In this document: in pieces, positions 9,215 to 17,291 of the stretch
Layout of the letters: every line of letters starts with the position of its first letter
Numbering within the stretch: the stretch's first letter is position 1
Assembly (NCBI GenBank): GCA_963678485.1
Contig: OY782882.1
Location: 2,046,001-2,110,000, forward strand
Source: CALGYY01 sp963678485
GTDB taxonomy: Bacteria; Bacteroidota; Bacteroidia; Bacteroidales; CAIWKO01
Direction: 5' to 3'
Length of the DNA: 64,000 nt
The notes under the pieces: model-generated
Database searches by the model: none
The model's input: the letters and a program-made list of their open reading frames with translations, nothing else
What the model was told of the DNA's origin: nothing
Made by a program: the position numbers and the translations under genes

Positions 9215-10207
9215 TTAATAAGCCCACTTCAAAAACACTGAGCCCCAGGTAAAACCAGCGCCAAATGCGGCGAGGATGATGTTATCGCCTTTTTTAAGGC
9301 GAGGTTCCCATTCCCAGAGACAGAGAGGAAGTGTTGCTGCAGTGGTGTTTCCGTACTTTTCGATATTGATCATGACCTGTTCTTTAGGCAGGCCCATACG
9401 GCGTGCAGTTGCTTCGATGATACGCATATTGGCCTGATGCGGGACGAGCCATGCGACATCTTCGGGTTTCAGCTGATTGCGTTCCATGATTTCGGCAGAA
9501 ACGTCAGCCATTTTTGATACAGCCATTTTAAAAACGGCTTGTCCATCCTGATAAATATAATGTTCACGTGCATCTACAGTAGCGTGGGATGCAGGTTTTA
9601 CTGAGCCACCAGCTTTTTGGTGTAGATACTGACGACCAGCGCCATCAACACGCATAATCGAATCAACGATTCCTGTCTCTTCTGTGCTCGGTTCCAATAA
9701 AACGGCACCAGCGCCATCACCAAAGATGATGCAGGTTGCGCGATCCTGATAATCGACGATGGATGACATTTTTTCTGCGCCAACCACTATTACTTTTTTG
9801 TGTGTGCCCGACTCCACAAACTTGGAGGCCGTAACCAAGGCATATAAAAAACCAGAGCAGCCAGCGTTGATGTCGTAGCTGAAGGCATTTTTAATTCCTA
9901 CTTTATCACAAATAATATTGGCGGTAGCGGGAAATTGCATATCGGGAGTAACTGTGGCACAAAGCAAAAAATCCACCTCATCGGGGGATGTTCCTGTTTT
10001 GCGTAGCAATTCCTCAACGGCTTTCGCGCCCAAATCGGACGAACCCAGTCCTTCACCTTTCAGGATCCTTCGTTCCCTGATCCCTGTCCGGGTCATGATC
10101 CACTCTTCAGTGGTATCAACAATCTTCTCTAACTCCGCATTAGTGAGTGCGTAATCGGGAAGATACCCGGCAACTCCTTTTATGGCAGCCCTGATCTTTG
10201 TCATCAA
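9215..10207 (-). CDS. fabH: Beta-ketoacyl-ACP synthase III
   Basis: FabH starts fatty acid synthesis by condensing an acyl-CoA primer with malonyl-ACP in the cytoplasm. The 330-residue protein is of normal length and carries the full catalytic triad: C117 in NAGCSGF, H257 in VPHQANMR and N287 in EKYGNTTA. The glycine-rich GDGAGAVLLE segment is also present. It lies 63 nt downstream of rpmF on the same strand, in the usual yceD-rpmF-fabH grouping. plsX, which sits between rpmF and fabH in many bacteria, is absent here. Bacteroidota FabH enzymes often prefer branched primers, but specificity is not visible. Confidence 0.96.
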   Translation of the reverse strand: MMTKIRAAIKGVAGYLPDYALTNAELEKIVDTTEEWIMTRTGIRERRILKGEGLGSSDLGAKAVEELLRKTGTSPDEVDFLLCATVTPDMQFPATANIICDKVGIKNAFSYDINAGCSGFLYALVTASKFVESGTHKKVIVVGAEKMSSIVDYQDRATCIIFGDGAGAVLLEPSTEETGIVDSIMRVDGAGRQYLHQKAGGSVKPASHATVDAREHYIYQDGQAVFKMAVSKMADVSAEIMERNQLKPEDVAWLVPHQANMRIIEATARRMGLPKEQVMINIEKYGNTTAATLPLCLWEWEPRLKKGDNIILAAFGAGFTWGSVFLKWAY

Positions 10208-10270
10208 AAATTATTTTTTTGATTCACAACGTCCGGCGGAACGTTAATTGAGCGCCCCGTCAGCAAAAAA

Positions 10271-10456
10271 TTATGCTGCAGTTACTTTTTCAATGGCGGC
10301 TTTGCCTTTGTAATAACCGCATTCGCCGCATACTCTGTGGTATCTAACAGGGGCGCCGCAGTTTGAACAAACGATTACTGTAGGGTTTTCAGCTTTATCG
10401 TGAGTTCTTCTTTTTTTTGTACGGGTTTTGGAAAACCTGTGTTTTGGGTGTGGCAT
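10271..10456 (-). CDS. rpmF: 50S ribosomal protein L32
   Basis: The 61-residue basic protein begins MPHPKHRFSKTRTKKRRTHD, the standard L32 start. It has four cysteines in two CxxC pairs (C30, C33, C43, C46), the zinc-binding form of L32. It is part of the large ribosomal subunit. The gene follows yceD by 11 nt and precedes fabH, so all three are probably transcribed from the promoter at 11015-11045. Confidence 0.97.
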   Translation of the reverse strand: MPHPKHRFSKTRTKKRRTHDKAENPTVIVCSNCGAPVRYHRVCGECGYYKGKAAIEKVTAA

Positions 10457-10467
10457 AATTGTAAATT

Positions 10468-10989
10468 TTAATTATTCTGTATATCCTTCAACTGATCCCA
10501 ACGGGAATCCGTTTCTTTTTTAACGCTTAATTCTTCAATTTTTCGCAGGACTTCCTTGTCACACATGCTGTTTCCGTATTCATCTTCCGGATGTACCTTG
10601 CGGTAAGGAATCTGCAAAATGATAAAATCATAAATATATTGCCGGATATCAATTTCTTCCTGTTCTGGAAGTATGTACTCATCTTCGCCCGTTTCTTTAG
10701 TATCAGCGCGACCCTTAAATTTAAGCACCACGCTCTCTTCAGTATCAAAGAAAAAGTCGTATGGATCAAGGCAGCGATCACAGAAAAGTTCAATCATTCC
10801 ATTCATAACAAACCTCAGCACAATCAATTCTGTCTGCCGCACTAACTCCATCCTGAGCTCTACCCGACATTTATTAATTTCGCTTTCTTCGAAAGCTTCA
10901 AAGAACTTCCCATCGATCAAAAAATCGTATTGATGGGTTCCGATCTCTAGGCCGGAAATGGGTATATTGAACTGTTTCAAGTACTTCAC
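10468..10989 (-). CDS. yceD: YceD/DUF177 family protein
   Basis: The 173-residue protein shows the DUF177 core FCDRCLDPYDF with its CxxC pair and an acidic C-terminal half. YceD proteins are almost always encoded directly before rpmF. Their role in bacteria is linked to 23S rRNA or L32 function, from work on plant and bacterial homologues, but the mechanism is not settled. It is the first gene of the yceD-rpmF-fabH operon here, with a well-formed promoter 26 nt upstream. Confidence 0.9.
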   Translation of the reverse strand: MKYLKQFNIPISGLEIGTHQYDFLIDGKFFEAFEESEINKCRVELRMELVRQTELIVLRFVMNGMIELFCDRCLDPYDFFFDTEESVVLKFKGRADTKETGEDEYILPEQEEIDIRQYIYDFIILQIPYRKVHPEDEYGNSMCDKEVLRKIEELSVKKETDSRWDQLKDIQNN

Positions 10990-11014
10990 TTCCTCATCTC
11001 CCTGAATTGGGGTG

Positions 11015-11045
11015 CAAATTTAACTATTTTTCTATGAATACCAAA
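11015..11045 (-). promoter_or_regulatory. Promoter of yceD-rpmF-fabH (TTTG, 19 bp, TAAATTTG)
   Basis: On the minus strand TTTG (11042-11045) is followed after 19 bp by TAAATTTG (11015-11022). This matches both elements and the spacing of the Bacteroidota housekeeping promoter. The predicted leader to the yceD ATG is about 20 nt. Confidence 0.75.
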
Positions 11046-11147
11046 CAGTCGCTGTTAATTAGGTGTTATTCGCATTTTTAAAGGAAACAACGAACCGTGA
11101 AAAGGGAAGGGTTGGAAAAGCAGAGCAGCACTGAATTATAGCATTTG

Positions 11148-11347
11148 CCCTTCGACAGGCTCAGGGACCGGCATTATGCGTATTGTTATTCGGTGGTTTC
11201 GACAAGCTCAACCACAACAAAGCCGCACTGCTGTTGAAATTACCGAAGGATGCTGAGCCTGTCGAAGCGTCCTTTTTACATATAAAACCGATCGGTCCCC
11301 GAGCTTGTCGAGGGGCGGTTCCTGAGTTTACCGAGGGGCGGTCATAT
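11148..11347 (+). repeat. REP-like palindrome cluster C
   Basis: Same alternating TTCGACA(A/G)GCTCA units and spacers as cluster B. It opens the 854-bp gene-free block 10990-11843. From 11046 to 11147 nothing is recognised. Confidence 0.85.
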
Positions 11348-11489
11348 TATTAAGGACACGTTGAAAAGGCCTAACAGCGCGACATTCCAGTAGTTCTCCC
11401 TTCAATAGCGGTTTCATAATTAAAGAGAAAAATAAATCCGGAAACAAAGAAATCACACCTGACCGCGTCTTTCATTTTCTAAAAATAAA
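11340..11489 (+). repeat. 150-bp repeat module shared with 8410-8559
   Basis: Gap-free match to 8410-8559 with about three differences, directly downstream of cluster C, exactly as in block B. Confidence 0.85.
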
Positions 11490-11554
11490 GTTAGTTTTCA
11501 TATTCCCCTCCGCTATCCTCATTTTCACATTGTAACATTAGCACATTACAAAAA

Positions 11555-11693
11555 GGCGCATCGCGCCGAAATGTTGGTAGAATGAATGGAAGTGGTAGAA
11601 TTTCCCTGGCGCCAAAATGGTGCTTTATTGCAGTGGGTTAGTTGCGCCAGGAAGGGGAGAATGTCACAGATTGAAGTGAACAATTGGACAAAC
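11555..11693 (+). repeat. Third copy of the 139-bp two-hairpin module
   Basis: It aligns without gaps to 8632-8770 and 8899-9037. Both hairpins are kept: GGCGC/GCGCC at 11555 onward and CCTGGCGC (11605-11612) with GCGCCAGG (11644-11651). Changes fall mostly in the loop. A diverged M1 module (about 11704-11795) follows. Confidence 0.88.
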
Positions 11694-11843
11694 ATGTAAG
11701 CACCGAAATTCGGCAGTTGTTCCTTTAATTGCCTTTTCAAAATCAAAAAAATAAATCCGAGAACAGAGAAAACCCGCCTGACCGTGTCTTTCGGGCAGGA
11801 AAATTTGAAATGCGAAACGTATTAAAGATGAGAGGACAAGCCA

Positions 11844-13169
11844 CTAATAAGAAATTTTTCCTTCCAGCTTCAGCTTCACAACGGTGATTTCAGGATCACA
11901 CAAAGCTTCGGGGATGCTTATGTAATTCACACCCGGATAGCTGCTCCACGAAGGTTTCATGGTGAGCTCAAAAGGAATTTCCGTATTAGTGCCAAGAATT
12001 TCCGCAGCGATGATTTTTGTTTTTACTCCTTTCAAGACTATCGGTCCGGTCGGCCTGTACTGCAAAAATAAATAAAGGGTCGTGCTGTCTTTCGAAAGGC
12101 AGGATGGGCCATGAAAACACTCCATCGATATTCCCGGTAAAGTACCATATACTGCTTCAGCATGCTTATGCGTCCATCGGCCTATCTCTGTAAGGATAGT
12201 CCGTTGCTCTTCGCAAATACTTCCATCCTCTCGCGGACCAATATCGAGTAAAAGATTACCTCCCATAGCGATGCAGTCAACCAATATTCCCAATATTTGT
12301 CCGGGTGTTTTATAATTGGTGTCACGTGATTGATAGCCCCATGAAGTATTCGTGGTTAAACAAAGTTCCCATACCGCGTCTTTGGGACGATACACGGGCG
12401 GACCATTTTCCGGTGTGCCATAATCGCCATATCCGGCAAGTCGGGAATTAATAATAACCTTGGGATTATCGCTCAGCAGCAATTGTCTTATTTCTCTGGC
12501 CTTCCATGCCTTAGCACTTTGCTCCCAATCACCATCAAACCACATCAAATCTGGTTTATACACTTTGCTGAGTTCTCCAATCTGACAAAAATTATAATCA
12601 GTAAATCGTTTGAAACGCAGACTATCATTGGTGTATTTTGGTTGATCACGCAAATAACCGGGATAATCCGGATACGACCAATCAATCAGCGAATAGTACA
12701 AACCCGCTCTAATTCCAACTTTTCGCATAGCCTGCATATATGGACCAATAAGATCGCGGCCGGCGGCGGCATTTTTTACTACAGTAATGGCCCTGTCGCA
12801 GCTTGATGGCCAAAGGGCAACCCCGTCGTGATGCTTTGCTGTGAGGACAGTATAGCGCGCACCCGCTTGTAAAAAGAGATTCGCCCAATCGTCGGGCTGC
12901 CAGTTAGCAGCTGTAAATCCAGCCTTCTGCCTCATATAATCTTCATAACTAATATGTCCATTGTAAAACGACCATGATTCGTCGATACCATTTACTGCAT
13001 ATATTCCCCAATGAATAAAAATGCCGAGCCGGGCTTCTCTGAACCAGTTCAAACGAGGATCATTTTGCGAGACCTCTTGCGCCCGTAATGGCTGAGAAAC
13101 AAGCAATGTCACACCTAAAAGAATGGCGACTAAGCGGTTGAGGCGAACACCCGCAAAAATTCGAATCAT
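11844..13169 (-). CDS. Secreted alpha-L-fucosidase (GH29)
   Basis: GH29 enzymes remove terminal alpha-L-fucose from glycans by a retaining mechanism. The protein has the family core: LGIFIHWGIYAV near the start, TAKHHDGVALW, and PDLMWFDGDW with the likely nucleophile Asp (residue 212 counted from the ATG at 13169). A signal peptide (MIRIFAGVRL to QPLRAQ) points to export. The frame extends upstream to an ATG at 13214, but a -7 box at 13193-13200 lies inside that extension, so the ATG at 13169 is chosen. At about 440 residues it is a normal single-domain GH29. No polysaccharide-utilisation susC/susD pair is nearby. Confidence 0.93.
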   Translation of the reverse strand: MIRIFAGVRLNRLVAILLGVTLLVSQPLRAQEVSQNDPRLNWFREARLGIFIHWGIYAVNGIDESWSFYNGHISYEDYMRQKAGFTAANWQPDDWANLFLQAGARYTVLTAKHHDGVALWPSSCDRAITVVKNAAAGRDLIGPYMQAMRKVGIRAGLYYSLIDWSYPDYPGYLRDQPKYTNDSLRFKRFTDYNFCQIGELSKVYKPDLMWFDGDWEQSAKAWKAREIRQLLLSDNPKVIINSRLAGYGDYGTPENGPPVYRPKDAVWELCLTTNTSWGYQSRDTNYKTPGQILGILVDCIAMGGNLLLDIGPREDGSICEEQRTILTEIGRWTHKHAEAVYGTLPGISMECFHGPSCLSKDSTTLYLFLQYRPTGPIVLKGVKTKIIAAEILGTNTEIPFELTMKPSWSSYPGVNYISIPEALCDPEITVVKLKLEGKISY

Positions 13170-13192
13170 ATGGTGATGTTTTATAGCAAAGG

Positions 13193-13200
13193 CAAATATA
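13193..13200 (-). promoter_or_regulatory. -7 box (TATATTTG) of the fucosidase gene
   Basis: TATATTTG fits TAnnTTTG and predicts a leader of about 20 nt to the ATG at 13169. It rules out the upstream ATG at 13214 as the main start. Confidence 0.6.
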
Positions 13201-13328
13201 GAACTTAATCTCAAAAGCCTTGCTCCTGCTATATTATTTAGATAGTCTATATGTGTTTATTGGTCATAAAAGAGAATGAAATCGAAATTTATTATAGGAA
13301 TTTAGCCGATGAATCACGCATAGATTAA

Positions 13329-13336
13329 TACTTTTG
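13329..13336 (+). promoter_or_regulatory. -7 box (TACTTTTG) of nadB
   Basis: TACTTTTG fits TAnnTTTG and ends 15 nt before the nadB ATG at 13352. No clear TTTG is seen at the -33 position. Confidence 0.55.
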
Positions 13337-13351
13337 TAAAAACATTTCACC

Positions 13352-14929
13352 ATGCGCATTAAAACAGATTTTCTCGTCATTGGTTCCGGCATTGCGGGCC
13401 TCAGCTATGCTCTCAAAGTGGCCTCACACGGTAAGGTTCTGGTGGTTTGCAAAGGAGAGGCGGAAGAAACGAATACACGTTATGCACAGGGAGGAATTGC
13501 GGCCGTTATGTACTCACCCGATTCGTACGAAAAGCACATACAAGACACGCTGATTGCGGGAGACGGACTTTGTGATGAACATATTGTGAGACTTACTATC
13601 GCTGAATCCACCGAGCGCATCGGAGAACTTGTACAATGGGGAACCCATTTCGATAAAAATAAACAAGGAAAATTTGATCTCGCAAAAGAAGGTGGACATT
13701 CGGAATACCGCGTGCTGCACAATAAAGATCATACCGGTCAGGAAATACAGAATGCTCTTTTAAAAGAGGTGAAGAAACATAAAAACATCGAATTGCTTGA
13801 GCATTGCTTTGCTATCGACTTTCTCACACAGCATCATTTGGGAGTGCTCGTCAACAAGCGCACACCAGACATTGTCTGCTATGGCGCCTATGTTCTCAAT
13901 ACTAAAAATGGAAATATCGACACTATACTTGCACGCATCACTTTAGTCGCAACGGGAGGAACAGGCAATGTATACACCAGCACCACGAATCCTCCGGTAG
14001 CTACAGGTGATGGCATTGCAATGCTTCATCGCGCCAGAGGAAAAGTCAAGGACATGGAATTTATTCAGTTTCATCCTACCTCTTTATACAACCCAAAAGA
14101 ACGGCCCTCCTTTCTCATTACCGAGGCGTTGCGTGGTTTCGGAGGCATATTGAAAACGATGGATGGAGAAGAGTTCATGCAAAAATATGATGAGCGAAAA
14201 TCACTCGCACCACGCGATATTGTTGCCCGGGCAATCGACTCAGAAATGAAATTACGCGGTCATGATCATGTATGCCTCGACTGTCGCCACCTCGACAGCA
14301 ATGCTCTTATCGACCATTTTCCTACCATTTACGCAAAATGCCTTAGCATTGGTATTAATATCACTAAAGAGATGATTCCCGTTGTTCCTGCAGCACACTA
14401 CCTCTGCGGAGGAATTAGTGTAGATGAGAATGGACGTACGAGCATTCACAATCTTTACGCAACAGGCGAATGCGCATGTACCGGTCTGCATGGCGCTAAC
14501 CGTCTGGCCTCAAACTCTCTTCTTGAAGCAGTAGTGTTTTCGCATCGTTCCGCTGTTGACGCCATTGCAAGTTTATCTTCAGTGAGTTTCAACGAAGACA
14601 TTCCTGACTGGGATGCAGAAGGCATGGTACTTAACGAAGAAATGATTCTCATCACACAAACATTGAAAGAACTTCGTGAGCTTATGAGCAATTATGTAGG
14701 CATTGTTCGCTCCGACCTTCGTTTAAAGCGTGCATTTGACCGATTAACGCTGCTTCACGCAGAAACTGAAGACATTTATAATAAGTCGATTCTGACAAAA
14801 GATATCTGCGAACTTCGCAATCTGATTGCCATTGCTTATCTGATTATTAAAATGGCCACACGACGTAAAGAGAGCCGTGGACTGCACTTTTCGCTTGATT
14901 ATCCTCACAAAACAAGTACTCAAAACTAA
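13352..14929 (+). CDS. nadB: L-aspartate oxidase
   Basis: NadB oxidises L-aspartate to iminoaspartate, the first step of de novo NAD synthesis, with FAD as cofactor. The 525-residue length is normal. The N-terminal FAD-binding motif is VIGSGIAGLSYAL. The succinate dehydrogenase/aspartate oxidase signature TRYAQGGIAA follows, with EFIQFHPTSLY and a TGEC...GLHGANRLASNSLLE block toward the C-terminus. It is the first gene of an apparent operon with the gamma carbonic anhydrase (6 nt away) and dtd. nadA and nadC are not in the window. Confidence 0.96.
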   Translation: MRIKTDFLVIGSGIAGLSYALKVASHGKVLVVCKGEAEETNTRYAQGGIAAVMYSPDSYEKHIQDTLIAGDGLCDEHIVRLTIAESTERIGELVQWGTHFDKNKQGKFDLAKEGGHSEYRVLHNKDHTGQEIQNALLKEVKKHKNIELLEHCFAIDFLTQHHLGVLVNKRTPDIVCYGAYVLNTKNGNIDTILARITLVATGGTGNVYTSTTNPPVATGDGIAMLHRARGKVKDMEFIQFHPTSLYNPKERPSFLITEALRGFGGILKTMDGEEFMQKYDERKSLAPRDIVARAIDSEMKLRGHDHVCLDCRHLDSNALIDHFPTIYAKCLSIGINITKEMIPVVPAAHYLCGGISVDENGRTSIHNLYATGECACTGLHGANRLASNSLLEAVVFSHRSAVDAIASLSSVSFNEDIPDWDAEGMVLNEEMILITQTLKELRELMSNYVGIVRSDLRLKRAFDRLTLLHAETEDIYNKSILTKDICELRNLIAIAYLIIKMATRRKESRGLHFSLDYPHKTSTQN

Positions 14930-14935
14930 ACTTCC

Positions 14936-15451
14936 ATGGCACTGATTAAAAAAGTAAAAGGTGTAGCTCCTCAATGGGGAAAGGAATGCTTCATTGCCGA
15001 TAATGCAACACTTACGGGAGATGTAATCATGGGCGACCGCTGCAGTGTATGGTTTAATGCAGTGGTACGGGGTGATGTGCATTCCATACGCATTGGCAAT
15101 AATGTGAATATTCAGGATGGTGCAGTAATTCATTGCACTTATCAAAAAGCTTCGGTGACTATAGGCGACAATGTCAGTATCGCCCACAATGCCGTTATTC
15201 ATGGTTGCACTATTCAAGACAATGTACTTATTGGAATGGGAGCAATCATCATGGACAATGTAGTTATTCAAAGCAATAGCATTATCGCTGCAGGAGCCGT
15301 GGTGCTTGAAAATACCATTGTAGAATCGGGTAGTGTGTTTGGGGGTATGCCTGCAAAGAAAATTAAAAGTATCGATCAGCGCTTGGTTGAAGGTGAAATC
15401 AATCGTATTGCTAATAATTATATGATGTACGCTTCATGGTACGATAAATAA
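14936..15451 (+). CDS. Gamma-class carbonic anhydrase family protein
   Basis: The 171-residue protein is a left-handed beta-helix built of hexapeptide repeats (GDVIMG, VRGDVH, IRIGNN and so on). The gamma carbonic anhydrase landmarks are present: the Arg-Asp pair in VVRGDV and three histidines in VIHC and IAHNAVIHG that would bind the metal at a trimer interface. Many such proteins (YrdA, PaaY types) have weak or unproven hydration activity, so the enzymatic role is inferred. The start is 6 nt after the nadB stop, which suggests coupled translation. Confidence 0.9.
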   Translation: MALIKKVKGVAPQWGKECFIADNATLTGDVIMGDRCSVWFNAVVRGDVHSIRIGNNVNIQDGAVIHCTYQKASVTIGDNVSIAHNAVIHGCTIQDNVLIGMGAIIMDNVVIQSNSIIAAGAVVLENTIVESGSVFGGMPAKKIKSIDQRLVEGEINRIANNYMMYASWYDK

Positions 15452-15465
15452 TCGGTATTGAAATC

Positions 15466-15921
15466 ATGAGGGTAGTAATACAGCGAGTACAATATTCCAA
15501 AGTCCGCATCAATGGCGGAGAAGAACGCAGTATTGGTAAAGGCTTGATGATACTGCTAGGAATTGAAGAGGCTGATAACAGCGAAGATATTCAATGGCTT
15601 TGCGGGAAAATTGCGCGATTAAGGATTTTTAATGATGATGCAGGAGTAATGAATCTTTCGGTATGTGACATCAACGGAGCATTGATGGTCATCAGCCAGT
15701 TCACCTTACATGCAACAACAAAGAAAGGAAACAGACCTTCCTATATTCGGGCAGCAGCGCCTGATATAGCAATTCCTTTGTATGAAGAATTTATTTCATA
15801 CGTACACAAAGAAACTGCACTGGAAGTCGTCTGTGGCGAGTTTGGCGCTCACATGGAAGTGTCACTTCTTAATGATGGTCCGGTGACCATCATCATCGAT
15901 TCAAAAAACAAGGATTTTTAG
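15466..15921 (+). CDS. dtd: D-aminoacyl-tRNA deacylase
   Basis: DTD hydrolyses D-amino acids, and misattached glycine, from tRNA in the cytoplasm. The 151-residue length is normal. Both active-site motifs are clear: SQFTLHATTKKGNRPSY in the middle and NDGPVTIIIDS at the end, which contains the cross-subunit Gly-Pro pair. It follows the carbonic anhydrase gene by 14 nt on the same strand and converges on the esterase gene, with the two stop codons overlapping by 4 nt. Confidence 0.96.
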   Translation: MRVVIQRVQYSKVRINGGEERSIGKGLMILLGIEEADNSEDIQWLCGKIARLRIFNDDAGVMNLSVCDINGALMVISQFTLHATTKKGNRPSYIRAAAPDIAIPLYEEFISYVHKETALEVVCGEFGAHMEVSLLNDGPVTIIIDSKNKDF

Positions 15922-17045
15922 CGGACAATCAGTTTCTGAACAGTACTGCTGTTGCCGTTGCTGAATTTCACAAAATACATCCCCGAATTTAAATCACGAA
16001 TATCCAATACTTGCGAAGCTTCGGTAATAACGCCCGTCAACACACGCTTGCCCGTAATATCCAATACTTCCAACAATCCTTTTCCGTTTGAAAGAATGCT
16101 AATATAGTCCACTGCTGGATTTGGGAAGAATTGCATGGTAGCAGTTTCTCCCGCTGCATCTGCGATTCCCGCCTGAAGCCAACGATATTGCCTGAAGAAC
16201 ATCCAGATTTCCATGGGTTCGGTAATGTCATTGCTGGGCTGGAAAAGGACTTCGTGACCAGCACCTTTCATAATATAAAAACGAACCTCATCTGTCGGCA
16301 AGATACCGGAAAATCTGTGCATTTCCACAGTAATGGAGTCGGCAAGTACCGCGTTCGTAAATCTCGTAGTATCAGGAACAGGATTGCAAGCGTTGTTATT
16401 CACCCATAAAGCTACAACGGAATCGGGATCAAGACCATAGGTGTTATTGGTGAAAAACACAGTGCTATCGGCCGTTCCATGCCAATGTGCGATGGGTACA
16501 TGACGTGCAGGGTTGAAGGTACTGATGCCAGAACCTATGGTTCCTGACATAGAAGCAAAGGCTGCAAATTTTCCATTTGATTGGATGGCCATACGATAGG
16601 TCATAAATCCACCCATCGAAAAACCGCATAAATAAACGCGTTGCTGATCAACAGAATAATGGGCAATGGTAGTATCAACCAAAGCATTAAGAAAACCAAT
16701 ATCATTTACAGAAGAATTGGGATAGTATCCCATCATACCAGCACCTGAATTCCAGGCTGTACCTGCAAGAGGATCACTAACAGCTTGCGGACAAATAACA
16801 ATAATATTTGCTGTATCTCCAATTTGGGCAAAACCCAGATTGCTAAAGTTCGTCATATTATCCCCTAAGCCATGCAAGGTCATCACGATGGAAGCGGGGT
16901 TTGAAGCGTTGTAATTGGGAGACACATAAAGTCTGTATGAACGGGTGGTGCCGCCAAAAGACATGGTTTTGTTCGACCACTGACCAAAGCTTGCTGTTGC
17001 GCAAGCCAGAAATATCAGCGCTAAGAAGAGTTTATTTATTTTCAT
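15918..17045 (-). CDS. Secreted PHB depolymerase/feruloyl esterase-like hydrolase with T9SS domain
   Basis: The 375-residue protein starts with a signal peptide (MKINKLFLAL to ASFGQ). An alpha/beta hydrolase domain of the LpqC/PHB-depolymerase type follows, with MTLHGLGDN forming the oxyanion strand, nucleophile S143 in CGFSMGGF, D193 in WHGTADSTV and H264 in KGAGHEV. Residues from about 295 form a T9SS type A sorting domain (FFPNPAVDYISI to VQKLIVR). It is expected to act outside the cell as an esterase on polyester or feruloylated plant polymer. The substrate is inferred from family only. It has its own promoter at 17094-17101. Confidence 0.87.
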   Translation of the reverse strand: MKINKLFLALIFLACATASFGQWSNKTMSFGGTTRSYRLYVSPNYNASNPASIVMTLHGLGDNMTNFSNLGFAQIGDTANIIVICPQAVSDPLAGTAWNSGAGMMGYYPNSSVNDIGFLNALVDTTIAHYSVDQQRVYLCGFSMGGFMTYRMAIQSNGKFAAFASMSGTIGSGISTFNPARHVPIAHWHGTADSTVFFTNNTYGLDPDSVVALWVNNNACNPVPDTTRFTNAVLADSITVEMHRFSGILPTDEVRFYIMKGAGHEVLFQPSNDITEPMEIWMFFRQYRWLQAGIADAAGETATMQFFPNPAVDYISILSNGKGLLEVLDITGKRVLTGVITEASQVLDIRDLNSGMYFVKFSNGNSSTVQKLIVR

Positions 17046-17093
17046 AAAGGTTGGTTTTGATGATGTTTTGGTTTTGATTTATGAAGCAGGTGT

Positions 17094-17101
17094 CAAATAT
17101 A
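17094..17101 (-). promoter_or_regulatory. -7 box (TATATTTG) of the T9SS esterase gene
   Basis: TATATTTG fits TAnnTTTG and lies 48 nt upstream of the ATG at 17045. A second TTTG is close behind, but not at -33 spacing. Confidence 0.55.
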
Positions 17102-17279
17102 TCAAATTATCTTAAAAGCTGTTTCTATTTGAAAAAAGAATCCGCGATCGTTTAACTTGATACAAATAAAAAATGCGGGCATCCTGTATAAATTGCGGGA
17201 AAGCCATTCTGATAAACCAATGCTGCACTTCCCAAGCACAGAAACCAACCTCAACAAATTAAGATACCAGCAAATCATG

Positions 17280-17287
17280 TATATTTG
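17280..17287 (+). promoter_or_regulatory. -7 box (TATATTTG) abutting the pbpC start
   Basis: TATATTTG ends 4 nt before the ATG at 17292. If used, it gives an essentially leaderless mRNA and rules out all the upstream starts of the frame. Confidence 0.5.
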
Positions 17288-17291
17288 CAGC

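Noticed and set aside
13170..13214. Upstream ATG at 13214 for the fucosidase
   Set aside because: A -7 box at 13193-13200 lies between the two starts, and the signal peptide begins at the later ATG.
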